Of a DNA stretch of 64,000 nucleotides, positions 43,812 to 52,196 are shown one piece after another (the first letter of the stretch is position 1; every line of letters begins with the position of its first letter). Source of the stretch: an uncultured bacterium (GTDB lineage: Bacteria > Cyanobacteriota > Vampirovibrionia > Gastranaerophilales > Gastranaerophilaceae); the NCBI GenBank assembly GCA_949284715.1, contig CASDWH010000030.1:1-64000 (forward strand), written 5' to 3'. The position numbers and the translations under genes are program-made. The notes beneath the pieces are model-generated. The model did no database searches, was not told the DNA's origin, and saw only the letters and a program-made list of their open reading frames with translations.

Positions 43812-44980
43812 AACTCCTCCATATACATTTTATGTTCTTCAATAAATTCTTCTAACAAAACTTCAAGCGTTTTAGGCTCTAAATCATTTATATCAATCGT
43901 AATCCGTTTTTCTTTGGTATTGTGAATTATTTCAATATTAACCGCAGAAAACCCCGAACTTTTTACCCTGAATTCACTGTCAAAATACTCACCCATTATT
44001 TTAAAAACGCTAACCTCAGGTGTAATATTATGATAAATCTTTGTATTCATAAGTTTTGTTTCATATTTGGTTTGCATTTGATAAAAAACGGGTGTTAAAA
44101 CTAACTCAAGCATTTTATTAAACTCTTGTTTAAATAGTTTAAAATTCTTCTTATTTGTATTAATTTTTTCTATCCAGTTTCCTCCGGCAGGCGTAAGATT
44201 TTCATCAATAATTATGTACTCTTTATTTGTCCCCACGGCTACATTAAGCGCATTTTCCAATATATTATTAATAACATTAAACTCTTTATTACCATAGTGA
44301 GAACAAATTCCAGCATGGAAACCCGCAGAGCCTGAAATATTTGATATTTTCCTTACAACCGCCACAGCCCCGTCTATATCTGTATCCGGCATAAAAATAT
44401 AATAAATATTGCCGTATCCGCAGCATTTAATATCAGATTCACGCAACAATTCCGCAATATCTAAACTTAAATCCTCTTTAGCGGAAGATAAAATAATAAA
44501 TGTTCCATAATCAAACCGTTCCATAAAATACGGGAAAATTTTTTCAGCATTTGTATAAAAACCGGCTGCATCAACAATACCGTTAATTTTTAAAATATCA
44601 TATCCTGTTTCCAGCTTTTCTTTCTGCACGCGGTTTTTCAAAAGAAACATAACTCTTACAAGAATCTCCTCCGGAGCTGATTTTCTGGTAAAAAAGTCTG
44701 AAATTCCGCAATCACAGGCCGTCAACAAATATTCCGTATCCGGTTCGTCAAAAAAAGCAATCAGCGGTTTATTAATTTTCTTAGCAAGTTCAGTAAAAGC
44801 GTGCAAATCATATCCGCAATGTAAAATGACAATTGCCGGACTGCGTTTTACAATAGAATCCAGAGCATCATTATAATCGCTTTCATAAACAGTATCGCTG
44901 CTTCTTAGTAAAACCAGCTTAGGCTTTATAAAATCAAAGACTGTTTTATCGTTTGATACTATTAAAACTCCCGCCTTCAT
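43805..44980 (-). CDS. Receiver-like protein with degenerate GGDEF-like region
   Basis: 391 residues. Residues about 1-118 look like a response-regulator receiver domain (VLIVSNDKTVFDFI; IVILHCGYDLHAF; GISDFFTRKSAPEEILVRV) but lack the usual acidic pair and phospho-Asp context. The middle (about 130-265) resembles a GGDEF fold (FIILSSAKEDL; GNIYYIFMPDTDIDGAVAVV; GFHAGICSHY) without the GGDEF motif, so no cyclase activity is expected. The C-terminal 110 residues are not recognised. It follows an HDOD gene. Probably a signal-binding or scaffolding protein. Confidence 0.6.
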   Translation of the reverse strand: MKAGVLIVSNDKTVFDFIKPKLVLLRSSDTVYESDYNDALDSIVKRSPAIVILHCGYDLHAFTELAKKINKPLIAFFDEPDTEYLLTACDCGISDFFTRKSAPEEILVRVMFLLKNRVQKEKLETGYDILKINGIVDAAGFYTNAEKIFPYFMERFDYGTFIILSSAKEDLSLDIAELLRESDIKCCGYGNIYYIFMPDTDIDGAVAVVRKISNISGSAGFHAGICSHYGNKEFNVINNILENALNVAVGTNKEYIIIDENLTPAGGNWIEKINTNKKNFKLFKQEFNKMLELVLTPVFYQMQTKYETKLMNTKIYHNITPEVSVFKIMGEYFDSEFRVKSSGFSAVNIEIIHNTKEKRITIDINDLEPKTLEVLLEEFIEEHKMYMEELC

Positions 44981-45001
44981 TAACAGCCTCCGGAGATTAT
45001 A

Positions 45002-45799
45002 TTACTGCAATTCTGAAATCATGATGTTAGCTTTTTGCAGAATTGTTTCTCTTAATTCATAAACAGAAGTTTCATCAAGTCCGAGTCCCAATATAAATTC
45101 TTTATCAAGCAAATCCGGTTTAAAATCATCACGAACCATCATATCTACGTTATAAACTATATTACAAATTGCAGGCATAGACGATAATTTAGGATTGTGG
45201 TGATATTTAATAATGTTTGTAAGAAACACCGGAAGCTGCCATCTTTTAGCAATCAAAGCTCCTGTTTTAGTATGATCGCTGTCAAAGTATTTTTTTTCGG
45301 CATCAAGAATATAAGCCCCTTCTGCAACCTCTTGATTAACTTTTTCATAAAGCTGCGGATCATTTGCATTTAATACCAGTTTCCCGACATCGTGCATAAA
45401 TCCTGCAATAAATATTTCATCAGCCTTTGTAACACTGCCCATTTTAGCAAGATGTTCACAGCCTGCAGCGACTTTGATTGCATGGCGCCAAATATCTTTA
45501 TCACCCTGATTTGACATCATAGGCTTCATCGCAACCGTAATAATAATATTTTTAACTTTATTCATTCCAAGCAATGATAATGCAATATTTATAGAACTTA
45601 TCTGCTGTGAAAATCCATAGTATGCAGAATTAACCAGCGCCAGGAATTTTACTGTCAACGACGGGTCAAATATAACAATATCGCCAAGTTCTTTCATTCC
45701 GCTGTTGGGGTCTTTCATCACGTTTAATGCCTTGACTATAACGCTCGGCATTGAATGTATATCTTTTACATTATTTACTAATTCTATTGTTTTATCCAT
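45002..45799 (-). CDS. HDOD-domain protein
   Basis: 265 residues, almost entirely one HDOD domain: IHSMPSVIVKALNVMKDPNS, ELGDIVIFDPSLTVKFLALV, NSAYYG, SSINIALSLLGMNKVKNI and HDVGKLVL. HDOD proteins are HD-fold signalling proteins, many without catalytic activity. The domain keeps H-D in the HDVGK segment. It precedes the receiver-like gene by 21 bases, which suggests a shared signalling task. Confidence 0.9.
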   Translation of the reverse strand: MDKTIELVNNVKDIHSMPSVIVKALNVMKDPNSGMKELGDIVIFDPSLTVKFLALVNSAYYGFSQQISSINIALSLLGMNKVKNIIITVAMKPMMSNQGDKDIWRHAIKVAAGCEHLAKMGSVTKADEIFIAGFMHDVGKLVLNANDPQLYEKVNQEVAEGAYILDAEKKYFDSDHTKTGALIAKRWQLPVFLTNIIKYHHNPKLSSMPAICNIVYNVDMMVRDDFKPDLLDKEFILGLGLDETSVYELRETILQKANIMISELQ

Positions 45800-45846
45800 A
45801 TATTAATTCCATTATTAATTTTATAATACCACATTTTAGATAAATT

Positions 45847-46764
45847 TTATACTTGCAAATGTTTTTTTATAGACAGCCAGCTCCCGCCTGCGCCAAAAAC
45901 AATACCTATAATCATTAATGTAGCTATAACAAAATTTTGCGCAAGGGGCGGTGACGGAACCATTGCAAAAATATGTATTTTCAACAATACTCCCTGAACA
46001 ACATTCAGAGGAATTATTGATATAAACCCTGCAACACAGCCGTAAAAAGCACCCTGAAGAAGAAATGGCACTCTGATATATCTATTTGATACCCCCATAA
46101 GACGCATTATTTCGATTTCTTCTTTTCTTGATTGAATTACAAGCTGTATAGTGTTATTAATTATTGTAATTGTAAGCAGGGCAACTACAATAACGCTAAT
46201 AATCGCCGTCGTATTTATAATATGTGTTATAAACTGGACTTTTTGCCCCAGTTCTTTTGCATATCCGACATCTTCAACACCGGTGCAGGAAGATTTAATC
46301 TTATTCAATACGGGAATAGTATCCACAGGCTTTTTAACCTTAACCCGTAAGACGTCAGGCAAGGGATTTTCGGTTAAGGATATTCCTAGTGTCGGCTGGA
46401 ATTCTTTCCACGACTTTTCTTTCGGAATAAGCGTAATTTTTTTTACCTCCGGAATCTGCTCTATTTGTTCTTTTACAAGCTTTGCATCAACATTAGGTTT
46501 TATGTATACGGAAATTTCCAGCACACTTTCAAGTGAATTCGCAAGCTTTGTAGAGGAAATTGCGGTTCTGAAAAGCGCTCCAAATATAGTTAAAATTGCA
46601 GCTATCAGAGTAATGATTATAAGATTCATCATCAAACCTGTTCTTCTTATATCATTAACAGCCTCCATTATAAGCCTGTAAGTTATTCTAAGCTCACTAA
46701 GCCATCCCTTCGGGATATGGCGTTTTACCTGCGACTTCAAATTCTGTTTTCTATCATTATTCAT
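45847..46764 (-). CDS. ftsX: Cell division protein FtsX
   Basis: 305 residues, membrane partner of FtsE; together they control septal peptidoglycan hydrolases. N-terminal cytoplasmic part, first membrane helix (LMMNLIIITLIAAILTIFGA), a periplasmic domain (ISVYIKPNVDAKLVKEQI ... VKKITLIPKEKSW) and three more helices with the family's EIEIMRLMGVSNRYIRVPF coupling region. Start overlaps the end of ftsE by eight bases. Confidence 0.95.
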   Translation of the reverse strand: MNNDRKQNLKSQVKRHIPKGWLSELRITYRLIMEAVNDIRRTGLMMNLIIITLIAAILTIFGALFRTAISSTKLANSLESVLEISVYIKPNVDAKLVKEQIEQIPEVKKITLIPKEKSWKEFQPTLGISLTENPLPDVLRVKVKKPVDTIPVLNKIKSSCTGVEDVGYAKELGQKVQFITHIINTTAIISVIVVALLTITIINNTIQLVIQSRKEEIEIMRLMGVSNRYIRVPFLLQGAFYGCVAGFISIIPLNVVQGVLLKIHIFAMVPSPPLAQNFVIATLMIIGIVFGAGGSWLSIKKHLQV

Positions 46765-47431
46765 AAGTTCCTGCCTGAATATCTCTAATTATTTCACCGT
46801 TTCCGAGCGTAAGCACGCGTTTTCTAAAGTGGTTTACAATATTAGCATCGTGAGTTGACACAATAACTGTAATACCCCTTTGATTAATCTGCTCCAATAT
46901 CTGCATTACTTCCATTGAGTTTTTCGGATCGAGGTTTCCGGTAGGCTCATCCGCAATTAAAAGCGGCGGCCCGTTTACCATCGCCCGCGCAATACTTACA
47001 CGCTGCTGCTCACCGCCTGACAATTCAGACGGTTTAGCTTTTGCTTTATCAGATAAACCAACAACTTTAAGTGCCATTGTGACTCTTTGTCTGATTTCAG
47101 ATGAACTCATACCAAGAGTTCTTATTACGTATGCAATATTATCAAAAACCGTCTGGTTTTGAAGCAGCTTGTAATCCTGGAATACAATCCCCATACATCT
47201 TCTGAGGCTTGGTACATTCTCAGGCGGAAGATTTGCTATATTAACACCTCCAATCAGGATTGTACCGCTTGAAGGTGTTTCTTCTTTATACAACAGCTTC
47301 ATCAGTGTAGATTTTCCGGCGCCTGAGGCTCCCGTTACAAAAACAAATTCACCTGAACATATATCAAGGTTTATGTTCTTTAATGCGTAATTATTTTTGT
47401 ATTTTTTAGTTACTGCTCTTAATTGAATCAT
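46757..47431 (-). CDS. ftsE: Cell division ATP-binding protein FtsE
   Basis: About 224 residues. ABC ATPase with Walker A GASGAGKSTLMKLLY, Q-loop VFQDYKLL, signature LSGGEQQRVSIARAM, Walker B LLIADEPTGNLDP and the H-switch VSTHD. These and the FtsX neighbour identify FtsE. I choose ATG 47431; a TTG at 47443 would lie directly against the GGAAGG site. Its start lies within the end of the transketolase gene (26 bases overlap). Confidence 0.96.
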   Translation of the reverse strand: MIQLRAVTKKYKNNYALKNINLDICSGEFVFVTGASGAGKSTLMKLLYKEETPSSGTILIGGVNIANLPPENVPSLRRCMGIVFQDYKLLQNQTVFDNIAYVIRTLGMSSSEIRQRVTMALKVVGLSDKAKAKPSELSGGEQQRVSIARAMVNGPPLLIADEPTGNLDPKNSMEVMQILEQINQRGITVIVSTHDANIVNHFRKRVLTLGNGEIIRDIQAGTYE

Positions 47432-48368
47432 AAAATTTTTCAATCCTTCCTGCTATAGAAGCTGTATCTAGTTCATATAATTTTAAAAGTGCTTCCGGAG
47501 TACCGCTTTGTCCAAACTTATCCTGTACGCCAATTCTTACAACAGGAAGCGGATGGCCTTCACTGAGCGTTTCGCAGACAGCACTGCCCAAACCGCCGAT
47601 TACAGAATGATTTTCCACGGTAACAACCGCCCCGGTATCAGCAGCTGCTTTTATTATGCCTTCCCTGTCAAGAGGCTTGACAAACGGCACATTAACTACT
47701 TTGACAGATATTCCTTTTCCCTTAAGTATATCTGCCGCTTTAATACATTCAGCCAGCATTTCACCATTAGTAAAGAGTGTTATATCTTCTCCATCAAGAA
47801 TGGTGGAAGCGTTATTTGTTAATTTATACCCTTCAGGGAAAATATCAGGTACACTATTTCTCGAAATTCTTATATAAACCGGGCCGTTAAAAGAATATGC
47901 ATATCTGACAGCCTCAGCACACTCTCTTGCATCAGCCGGCACAATTACAGTCATGCCCGGAATTGTACGCATTAATGAAACATCCTCCAGAGATTGATGG
48001 GTTGCACCATCCTCGCCGACAGTTAAGCCGCCATGCGTACCAATTATTTTCACATTAGCCTTCTGGTAGCAAACTCCGTTTCTTATCTGGTCATAAGTTC
48101 TGCCAGTTGCAAATATTGCAAATGTCGCAGCAAAAGGGATTTTCCCTTCCATAGAAAGACCGGCAGCCGTAGAAATAAGGTTCTGTTCAGCAATACCTAC
48201 ATCAAAAAAACGTTCGGGAAAAGATTTTGCAAAAAACTTTGTCTGCGTAGACCCTGATAAATCCGCATCTAGAACTACAACATTTTCATCCGCTCTCCCC
48301 AATTCCTCGAGAGTTCGGCCAAAAGCCTCACGCATTGATTTTTTTGTACTTAAATCCTCTATTAACAC
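47406..48368 (-). CDS. Transketolase, C-terminal subunit
   Basis: 320 residues covering the pyrimidine-binding and C-terminal domains of transketolase/DXS-like enzymes: RFFDVGIAEQNLISTAAGLS with the catalytic-site Glu, GTHGGLTVGEDGATHQSLED, PADARECAEAVRYA and VTVENHSVIGGLGSAVCE. Such split transketolases need a separate N-terminal ThDP-binding subunit; this partner is not in the window, since the upstream gene is divergent. The start is GTG 48368 after GAGGAAAA; a downstream ATG at codon 12 is possible. First gene of the ftsEX-HDOD operon. Confidence 0.9.
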   Translation of the reverse strand: MLIEDLSTKKSMREAFGRTLEELGRADENVVVLDADLSGSTQTKFFAKSFPERFFDVGIAEQNLISTAAGLSMEGKIPFAATFAIFATGRTYDQIRNGVCYQKANVKIIGTHGGLTVGEDGATHQSLEDVSLMRTIPGMTVIVPADARECAEAVRYAYSFNGPVYIRISRNSVPDIFPEGYKLTNNASTILDGEDITLFTNGEMLAECIKAADILKGKGISVKVVNVPFVKPLDREGIIKAAADTGAVVTVENHSVIGGLGSAVCETLSEGHPLPVVRIGVQDKFGQSGTPEALLKLYELDTASIAGRIEKFYDSIKSSN

Positions 48369-48401
48369 CTGTTTGTTTTTTCCTCATATAATCCCTAAAA
48401 T

Positions 48402-48431
48402 ATTATAACACAAAATTTTATATGCTATACT
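48402..48431. promoter_or_regulatory. Divergent promoters of the transketolase and nuclease genes
   Basis: Minus strand: -10 TATAAT (48402-48407) with no clear -35. Plus strand: extended -10 TGCTATACT (48423-48431). The latter places transcription start only a few bases before the ATG at 48442, where no ribosome-binding site is seen. Confidence 0.45.
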
Positions 48432-48441
48432 AAAGTAAACT

Positions 48442-49080
48442 ATGAATAATCCTAAAATCTTATCACCTGCTATGCTAAAAACTTACAAACAGTGCAGAAA
48501 GAAGTTCTTTCTGAGATATGTAAGAAATATTATAATGCCGCAGTCCTCAATTCCTTTTGAAAAAGGGAAAAATATTCACGCTATCGCCGGATATTTTTTA
48601 TCCGGACTTGACATTTCCGAATTTGAAAAAGCACTCAGCGATTCAGAAGCAGCCCTGTGGTCGAAACTAAAATCAAATGAATACTTTAAATTAACTCCGC
48701 TTAAAACAGAATTCACCCTAAATGTCAAAATCGGCAAATACTGGTTTGGCGGCAGGCTTGATGCAATTGTTAAGAATGAAAATGAGTATTTCATTCTTGA
48801 CTACAAAACAGGCTCCGCACCTGAAAATGCAAAATATGATTATCAGACTATGGTGTATCTATCAGCTCTAAGCAAATATCTGAAACAAACTGATAACCTG
48901 AACTTTGTATATATAGACTTGAAAAACAATGAAAATATTTTAATAAAAGCAAACACAGCTTTATTACAAGAATATGAAGAACAATTAACACAAACCGCAG
49001 AACAAATTGCAGCTCTGAACGAAAACACGCTGGTTAAATGTAAAAAAACAAATTGCGAATATTCTAAAATCTGTCTTTAA
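48442..49080 (+). CDS. RecB-like PD-(D/E)XK nuclease with probable Fe-S cluster
   Basis: 212 residues. The nuclease core is visible as GKNIHAIAGYFL, GGRLDAIVKN (Asp) and FILDYKTG (D-x-K). A cysteine at residue 18 (TYKQCRKKFFLRY) and three near the C-terminus (KCKKTNCEYSKIC) match the four-cysteine [4Fe-4S] staple of Cas4/AddB-like enzymes. No cas genes or repeats are near, so a DNA-repair role is more likely than CRISPR adaptation. Start ATG 48442 has no clear ribosome-binding site and may be near-leaderless. Confidence 0.85.
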   Translation: MNNPKILSPAMLKTYKQCRKKFFLRYVRNIIMPQSSIPFEKGKNIHAIAGYFLSGLDISEFEKALSDSEAALWSKLKSNEYFKLTPLKTEFTLNVKIGKYWFGGRLDAIVKNENEYFILDYKTGSAPENAKYDYQTMVYLSALSKYLKQTDNLNFVYIDLKNNENILIKANTALLQEYEEQLTQTAEQIAALNENTLVKCKKTNCEYSKICL

Positions 49081-49125
49081 AACAAAATTTCTGATAAAAT
49101 AAACCTATAAGGGGGATTATCCGCA

Positions 49126-50070
49126 ATGACAAATAATTCAGAGATTAAAAATGTAATTAATGTATTTACTGACGGAATAAAATATTACATAAAACACTTT
49201 ACATCTTTATTTAAATATATGTCATTCCCTGTTTTCGGACAGATTCTCGGTATTATAATTGTATTTACATTCACTTTTATTTACATGCTTATGCTGCCCG
49301 CTTTATCAGCTAAATATCTGTTCTTTCAAAATATTCTAAACTCTCTTGCTGTCTGTCTGCTGATAATTCTGCCGGGACTCATAATAATGCTAAAAGCTTT
49401 CTGGGAATACCTTATTGCATACGGAGCAATAAACTCTATAACTGCAAACATGGTTAAATCCGGAAATATTTACGATATCTCAGCCCACAAAAAATTAATC
49501 ACAAACAATACTCCGCAATTTATACTTCTCTGGCTGATTATAAGCATTTTAATAGTACTTGCAATTATTCCGATTTTCTGGATTCCTGCTTTAGTTCTAT
49601 TTGTATATTTTTCGCTTGTATTCCAGGTTTTCACTTTTGATGAAAAACCTAATGCTATCAATGCTTTTAAAACCAGTTTCAACATGATAAAAGGCCATTT
49701 CGCGGCAACTTTCGTCTTAATCCTTTTGACTGCGCTGGTTTCATACACAATAATACCGAAATTATTCTGTATATTAATTAGTTTAGCCGGACTGGACAAA
49801 TTCTTTTTAGGTGCTTTAAAACTGTCTGAATCAACAATTTTAATTCCCTCGGCAAAACTAACCGCATTAGAAATGTATAAACTAATTGAATCCTCTGTAG
49901 TATCTTCTGTTATAACCATGCTTTTACTTCCAATGCGTTCAATAACCTGGACTCTATGGTATAAAAAGTTAATAACCGGTTACAAACGCGAGCAGCGCAA
50001 AATCACAAAATCAGGAACTAAACAACTTGACCCGCAGATATTAGACAGGGCCATGGAGGATTATGAATAA
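49126..50070 (+). CDS. Multi-pass membrane protein of unknown function
   Basis: 314 residues with about six hydrophobic segments (for example FGQILGIIIVFTFTFIYMLM; FILLWLIISILIVLAIIPIF; FAATFVLILLTALVSYTIIP). A cytoplasmic segment FDEKPNAINAFKTSFNMIKG recalls the loop of glycerophosphoryl-diester-phosphodiesterase-type membrane domains, but I do not assign a family. GGGGG precedes ATG. It overlaps the start of the zinc-ribbon gene by one base. Confidence 0.7.
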   Translation: MTNNSEIKNVINVFTDGIKYYIKHFTSLFKYMSFPVFGQILGIIIVFTFTFIYMLMLPALSAKYLFFQNILNSLAVCLLIILPGLIIMLKAFWEYLIAYGAINSITANMVKSGNIYDISAHKKLITNNTPQFILLWLIISILIVLAIIPIFWIPALVLFVYFSLVFQVFTFDEKPNAINAFKTSFNMIKGHFAATFVLILLTALVSYTIIPKLFCILISLAGLDKFFLGALKLSESTILIPSAKLTALEMYKLIESSVVSSVITMLLLPMRSITWTLWYKKLITGYKREQRKITKSGTKQLDPQILDRAMEDYE

Positions 50071-50303
50071 TGTTTATCTGCAAAAATTGCGGCTCCATTG
50101 ATAAATTTGAACTTATGTTTGCACCGGATTATAAGGGCAGCCGCATATTTTCGCAAAAATATAACAAAAACGGAGAAATTGAAATATCTGTTGATGGATA
50201 CACATTTATTCCTGACTTGCTTTTTATGAATCAGCACGCCGTATGCAAATACTGCGGGCAAATCTATATATGGGATTATTCTATGGGAGAAAACAAAAAA
50301 TGA
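50070..50303 (+). CDS. Small zinc-ribbon protein
   Basis: 77 residues with two CxxC pairs: CKNC (4-7) and CKYC near residue 59, which form one split zinc ribbon. The rest is beta-rich. Its start overlaps the membrane-protein stop and its stop overlaps the rph start (ATGA), so all three are translated as a unit. Function unknown. Confidence 0.7.
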   Translation: MFICKNCGSIDKFELMFAPDYKGSRIFSQKYNKNGEIEISVDGYTFIPDLLFMNQHAVCKYCGQIYIWDYSMGENKK

Positions 50304-51007
50304 GAAATGACGGCAGAAAAAATAACGAATTAAGACCAATTAAATTTACAAAAAACTTCACTAAAAATGCATTAGGTTCTGTATTAGTAGAATTTGGCGA
50401 CACCAAAGTAATAACTACAGCCTCTGTTGAAACTAAAAAGCCTAAATGGATGGAGGAAAGCGATGAGAGGGGATGGATTACAGCAGAATACTCACTCTTG
50501 CCTTCCTCAACAAATACCCGCTGCAAAAGAGAACGCGAAAAGGTTTCAGGAAGAACGCAGGAAATTCAGCGCCTTATAGGTCGGGCAATGAGAGCCTGTG
50601 CAGACTTAACCAAAATGCCGAACTTAACAATAACAATAGACGCAGATGTTATTCAGGCTGACGGCGGAACAAGAACTGCAAGTATATGCGGCGGTTTTCT
50701 GGCACTATCCGATGCATTTGAAAAACTTATACAAAACGGAACCATTAAAGAAAATCCGATAATTGAACCTATAGCCGCGGTATCAGCAGGCATTGTAAAC
50801 GGGGAAGTTCTTCTTGACTTAAATTATCTTGAAGATTCTCATGCAGAAGCCGATTCAAATATCATTTTAACCGCAAGCGGAAAAGTTGTTGATTTCCAGA
50901 CAACAGCAGAAGACGAACCGTTTGAAAAGGCCGTAATGCTTGAAATATTTGACATTGCACAAGACGGGATTAAACAAGTTATTGAATTATACAAAAAAGT
51001 TAAATAA
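50300..51007 (+). CDS. rph: Ribonuclease PH
   Basis: About 235 residues. Phosphorolytic 3'-5' exoribonuclease that trims tRNA precursors. Features: MRNDGRKNNELRPI, GSVLVEFGDTKVI, GWITAEYSLLPSSTNTR, GRTQEIQRLIGRA, TITIDADVIQADGGTRTASI and LDLNYLEDSHAEADSN. The start is ATG 50300, after GGGAG and overlapping the zinc-ribbon stop; a longer in-frame start at 50243 lies inside that gene and is rejected. Stop overlaps the convergent patatin gene by eight bases. Confidence 0.97.
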   Translation: MRNDGRKNNELRPIKFTKNFTKNALGSVLVEFGDTKVITTASVETKKPKWMEESDERGWITAEYSLLPSSTNTRCKREREKVSGRTQEIQRLIGRAMRACADLTKMPNLTITIDADVIQADGGTRTASICGGFLALSDAFEKLIQNGTIKENPIIEPIAAVSAGIVNGEVLLDLNYLEDSHAEADSNIILTASGKVVDFQTTAEDEPFEKAVMLEIFDIAQDGIKQVIELYKKVK

Positions 51008-52196
51008 TATCTGTATGAATATAATTCTCTATATCCTTGATTTTTAAAGCAGACGCAGCCACAAGGTTTCTTACTGTATTTTTTATCGCGCTTGTTTTTT
51101 CAAGCCTTTCACCAAATAAAAAATTTGTCTTTACAGCCTGTTTAAATTCACGTTTTAAAGCCAGACAATCCTTGTAAATAAATTCATCTATATTATCACG
51201 GCATTCCGCCAGCTCCATAAACAAATCGCACATCAAAGATTTTGTTTTATTAAGGTTTGCAGCATTTATTGCTATTTCTATTTCTTTGAACAAAATAAAT
51301 AAAATTTTATATTTTTCAAGCAGAAATCTTTTCTTTAAAGGCAAAAAGTTCTTAAAATAATTGATTGTGTCGTCATACCCGATTGCATAAAGATCATTTC
51401 TGGCTTCTTTTGACATATTAAAATCAACAATAATAGTATCTCTTGTATTAATTTTAATACATTCATACCTGTCATTTTTTCTAAATATATTAGAAACAAA
51501 TTCTGTTGCAGCGTAAGTCATACAAGAATAAATAGTATTGAGAAAATCAACCGCGTTTTTTTCTCTCCCGCTGTAGTCCCCCTCTAATCTAAATTCTATA
51601 ATCCGTTCGCTTTTTTTGTTAACAGAGTCCGACAATTGCCACATCGGAATACTTTTTTGCAAATCACCATCAACCAGCTTGACATCATCTTCATAAGTAA
51701 CAGGAGTCATTAATCCCGGCATTCCGCAGGATATCCGCACCGCCTGCGCAACTTCGTAATCCGGAGTCGTAAACTGTGAAAATTCCTGACACTTAAAGTT
51801 TGACAAGTTCGTGGTTATAATTACCAGCGGTTTACTTATATCTTTAAAAGTAACAGGTTTGTTTACATTATCTGCCTGCGCCCCCCAAACCTTTGCCTGT
51901 AACAAGTTTCTTACCCAATCAGTAAAAATGTCACCTTTTGAAAGCGCAAAATCCTTACCAAGACCGAAATGAATATCACGAAACAGGTCAAAATTAACCT
52001 TCATGAATATATCTTTCATCTCACCCGAGGTATATCCAGCCGCCAGCAGCGCCGCAAATATCGCACCTACAGATGAACCACCGGTCATTTCTACATCAAC
52101 ACCAAGTTTTTCCAATGCCTTGACAGCTCCGCAATAAGCAAATCCACGGGCGCCGCCTCCGCCAAATAAGCATGTATATTTTAAATTATTTTGCAT
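51000..52196 (-). CDS. Patatin-like phospholipase
   Basis: 398 residues. Patatin catalytic domain with the oxyanion loop GGGGARG (12-18), nucleophile S42 in GGSSVGA and the catalytic Asp in VDGDLQKSIP. The C-terminal half is helical and charged and is not recognised. Likely hydrolyses phospholipids or lysophospholipids on the cytoplasmic face. It overlaps the upstream membrane-protein gene by 11 bases. Confidence 0.9.
   Translation of the reverse strand: MQNNLKYTCLFGGGGARGFAYCGAVKALEKLGVDVEMTGGSSVGAIFAALLAAGYTSGEMKDIFMKVNFDLFRDIHFGLGKDFALSKGDIFTDWVRNLLQAKVWGAQADNVNKPVTFKDISKPLVIITTNLSNFKCQEFSQFTTPDYEVAQAVRISCGMPGLMTPVTYEDDVKLVDGDLQKSIPMWQLSDSVNKKSERIIEFRLEGDYSGREKNAVDFLNTIYSCMTYAATEFVSNIFRKNDRYECIKINTRDTIIVDFNMSKEARNDLYAIGYDDTINYFKNFLPLKKRFLLEKYKILFILFKEIEIAINAANLNKTKSLMCDLFMELAECRDNIDEFIYKDCLALKREFKQAVKTNFLFGERLEKTSAIKNTVRNLVAASALKIKDIENYIHTDII

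Noticed and set aside
43805-44980. Receiver-like protein as an active diguanylate cyclase
   Set aside because: No GGDEF motif is present, only a fold-like pattern.
48442-49080. RecB-like nuclease as Cas4 of a CRISPR system
   Set aside because: No cas1, cas2 or repeat array is in the window; the Fe-S nuclease fold alone is not specific.
50243-50299. Longer N-terminus for rph
   Set aside because: It would lie inside the zinc-ribbon gene and bypass the GGGAG site; RNase PH normally begins with the R-x-D-G-R segment.
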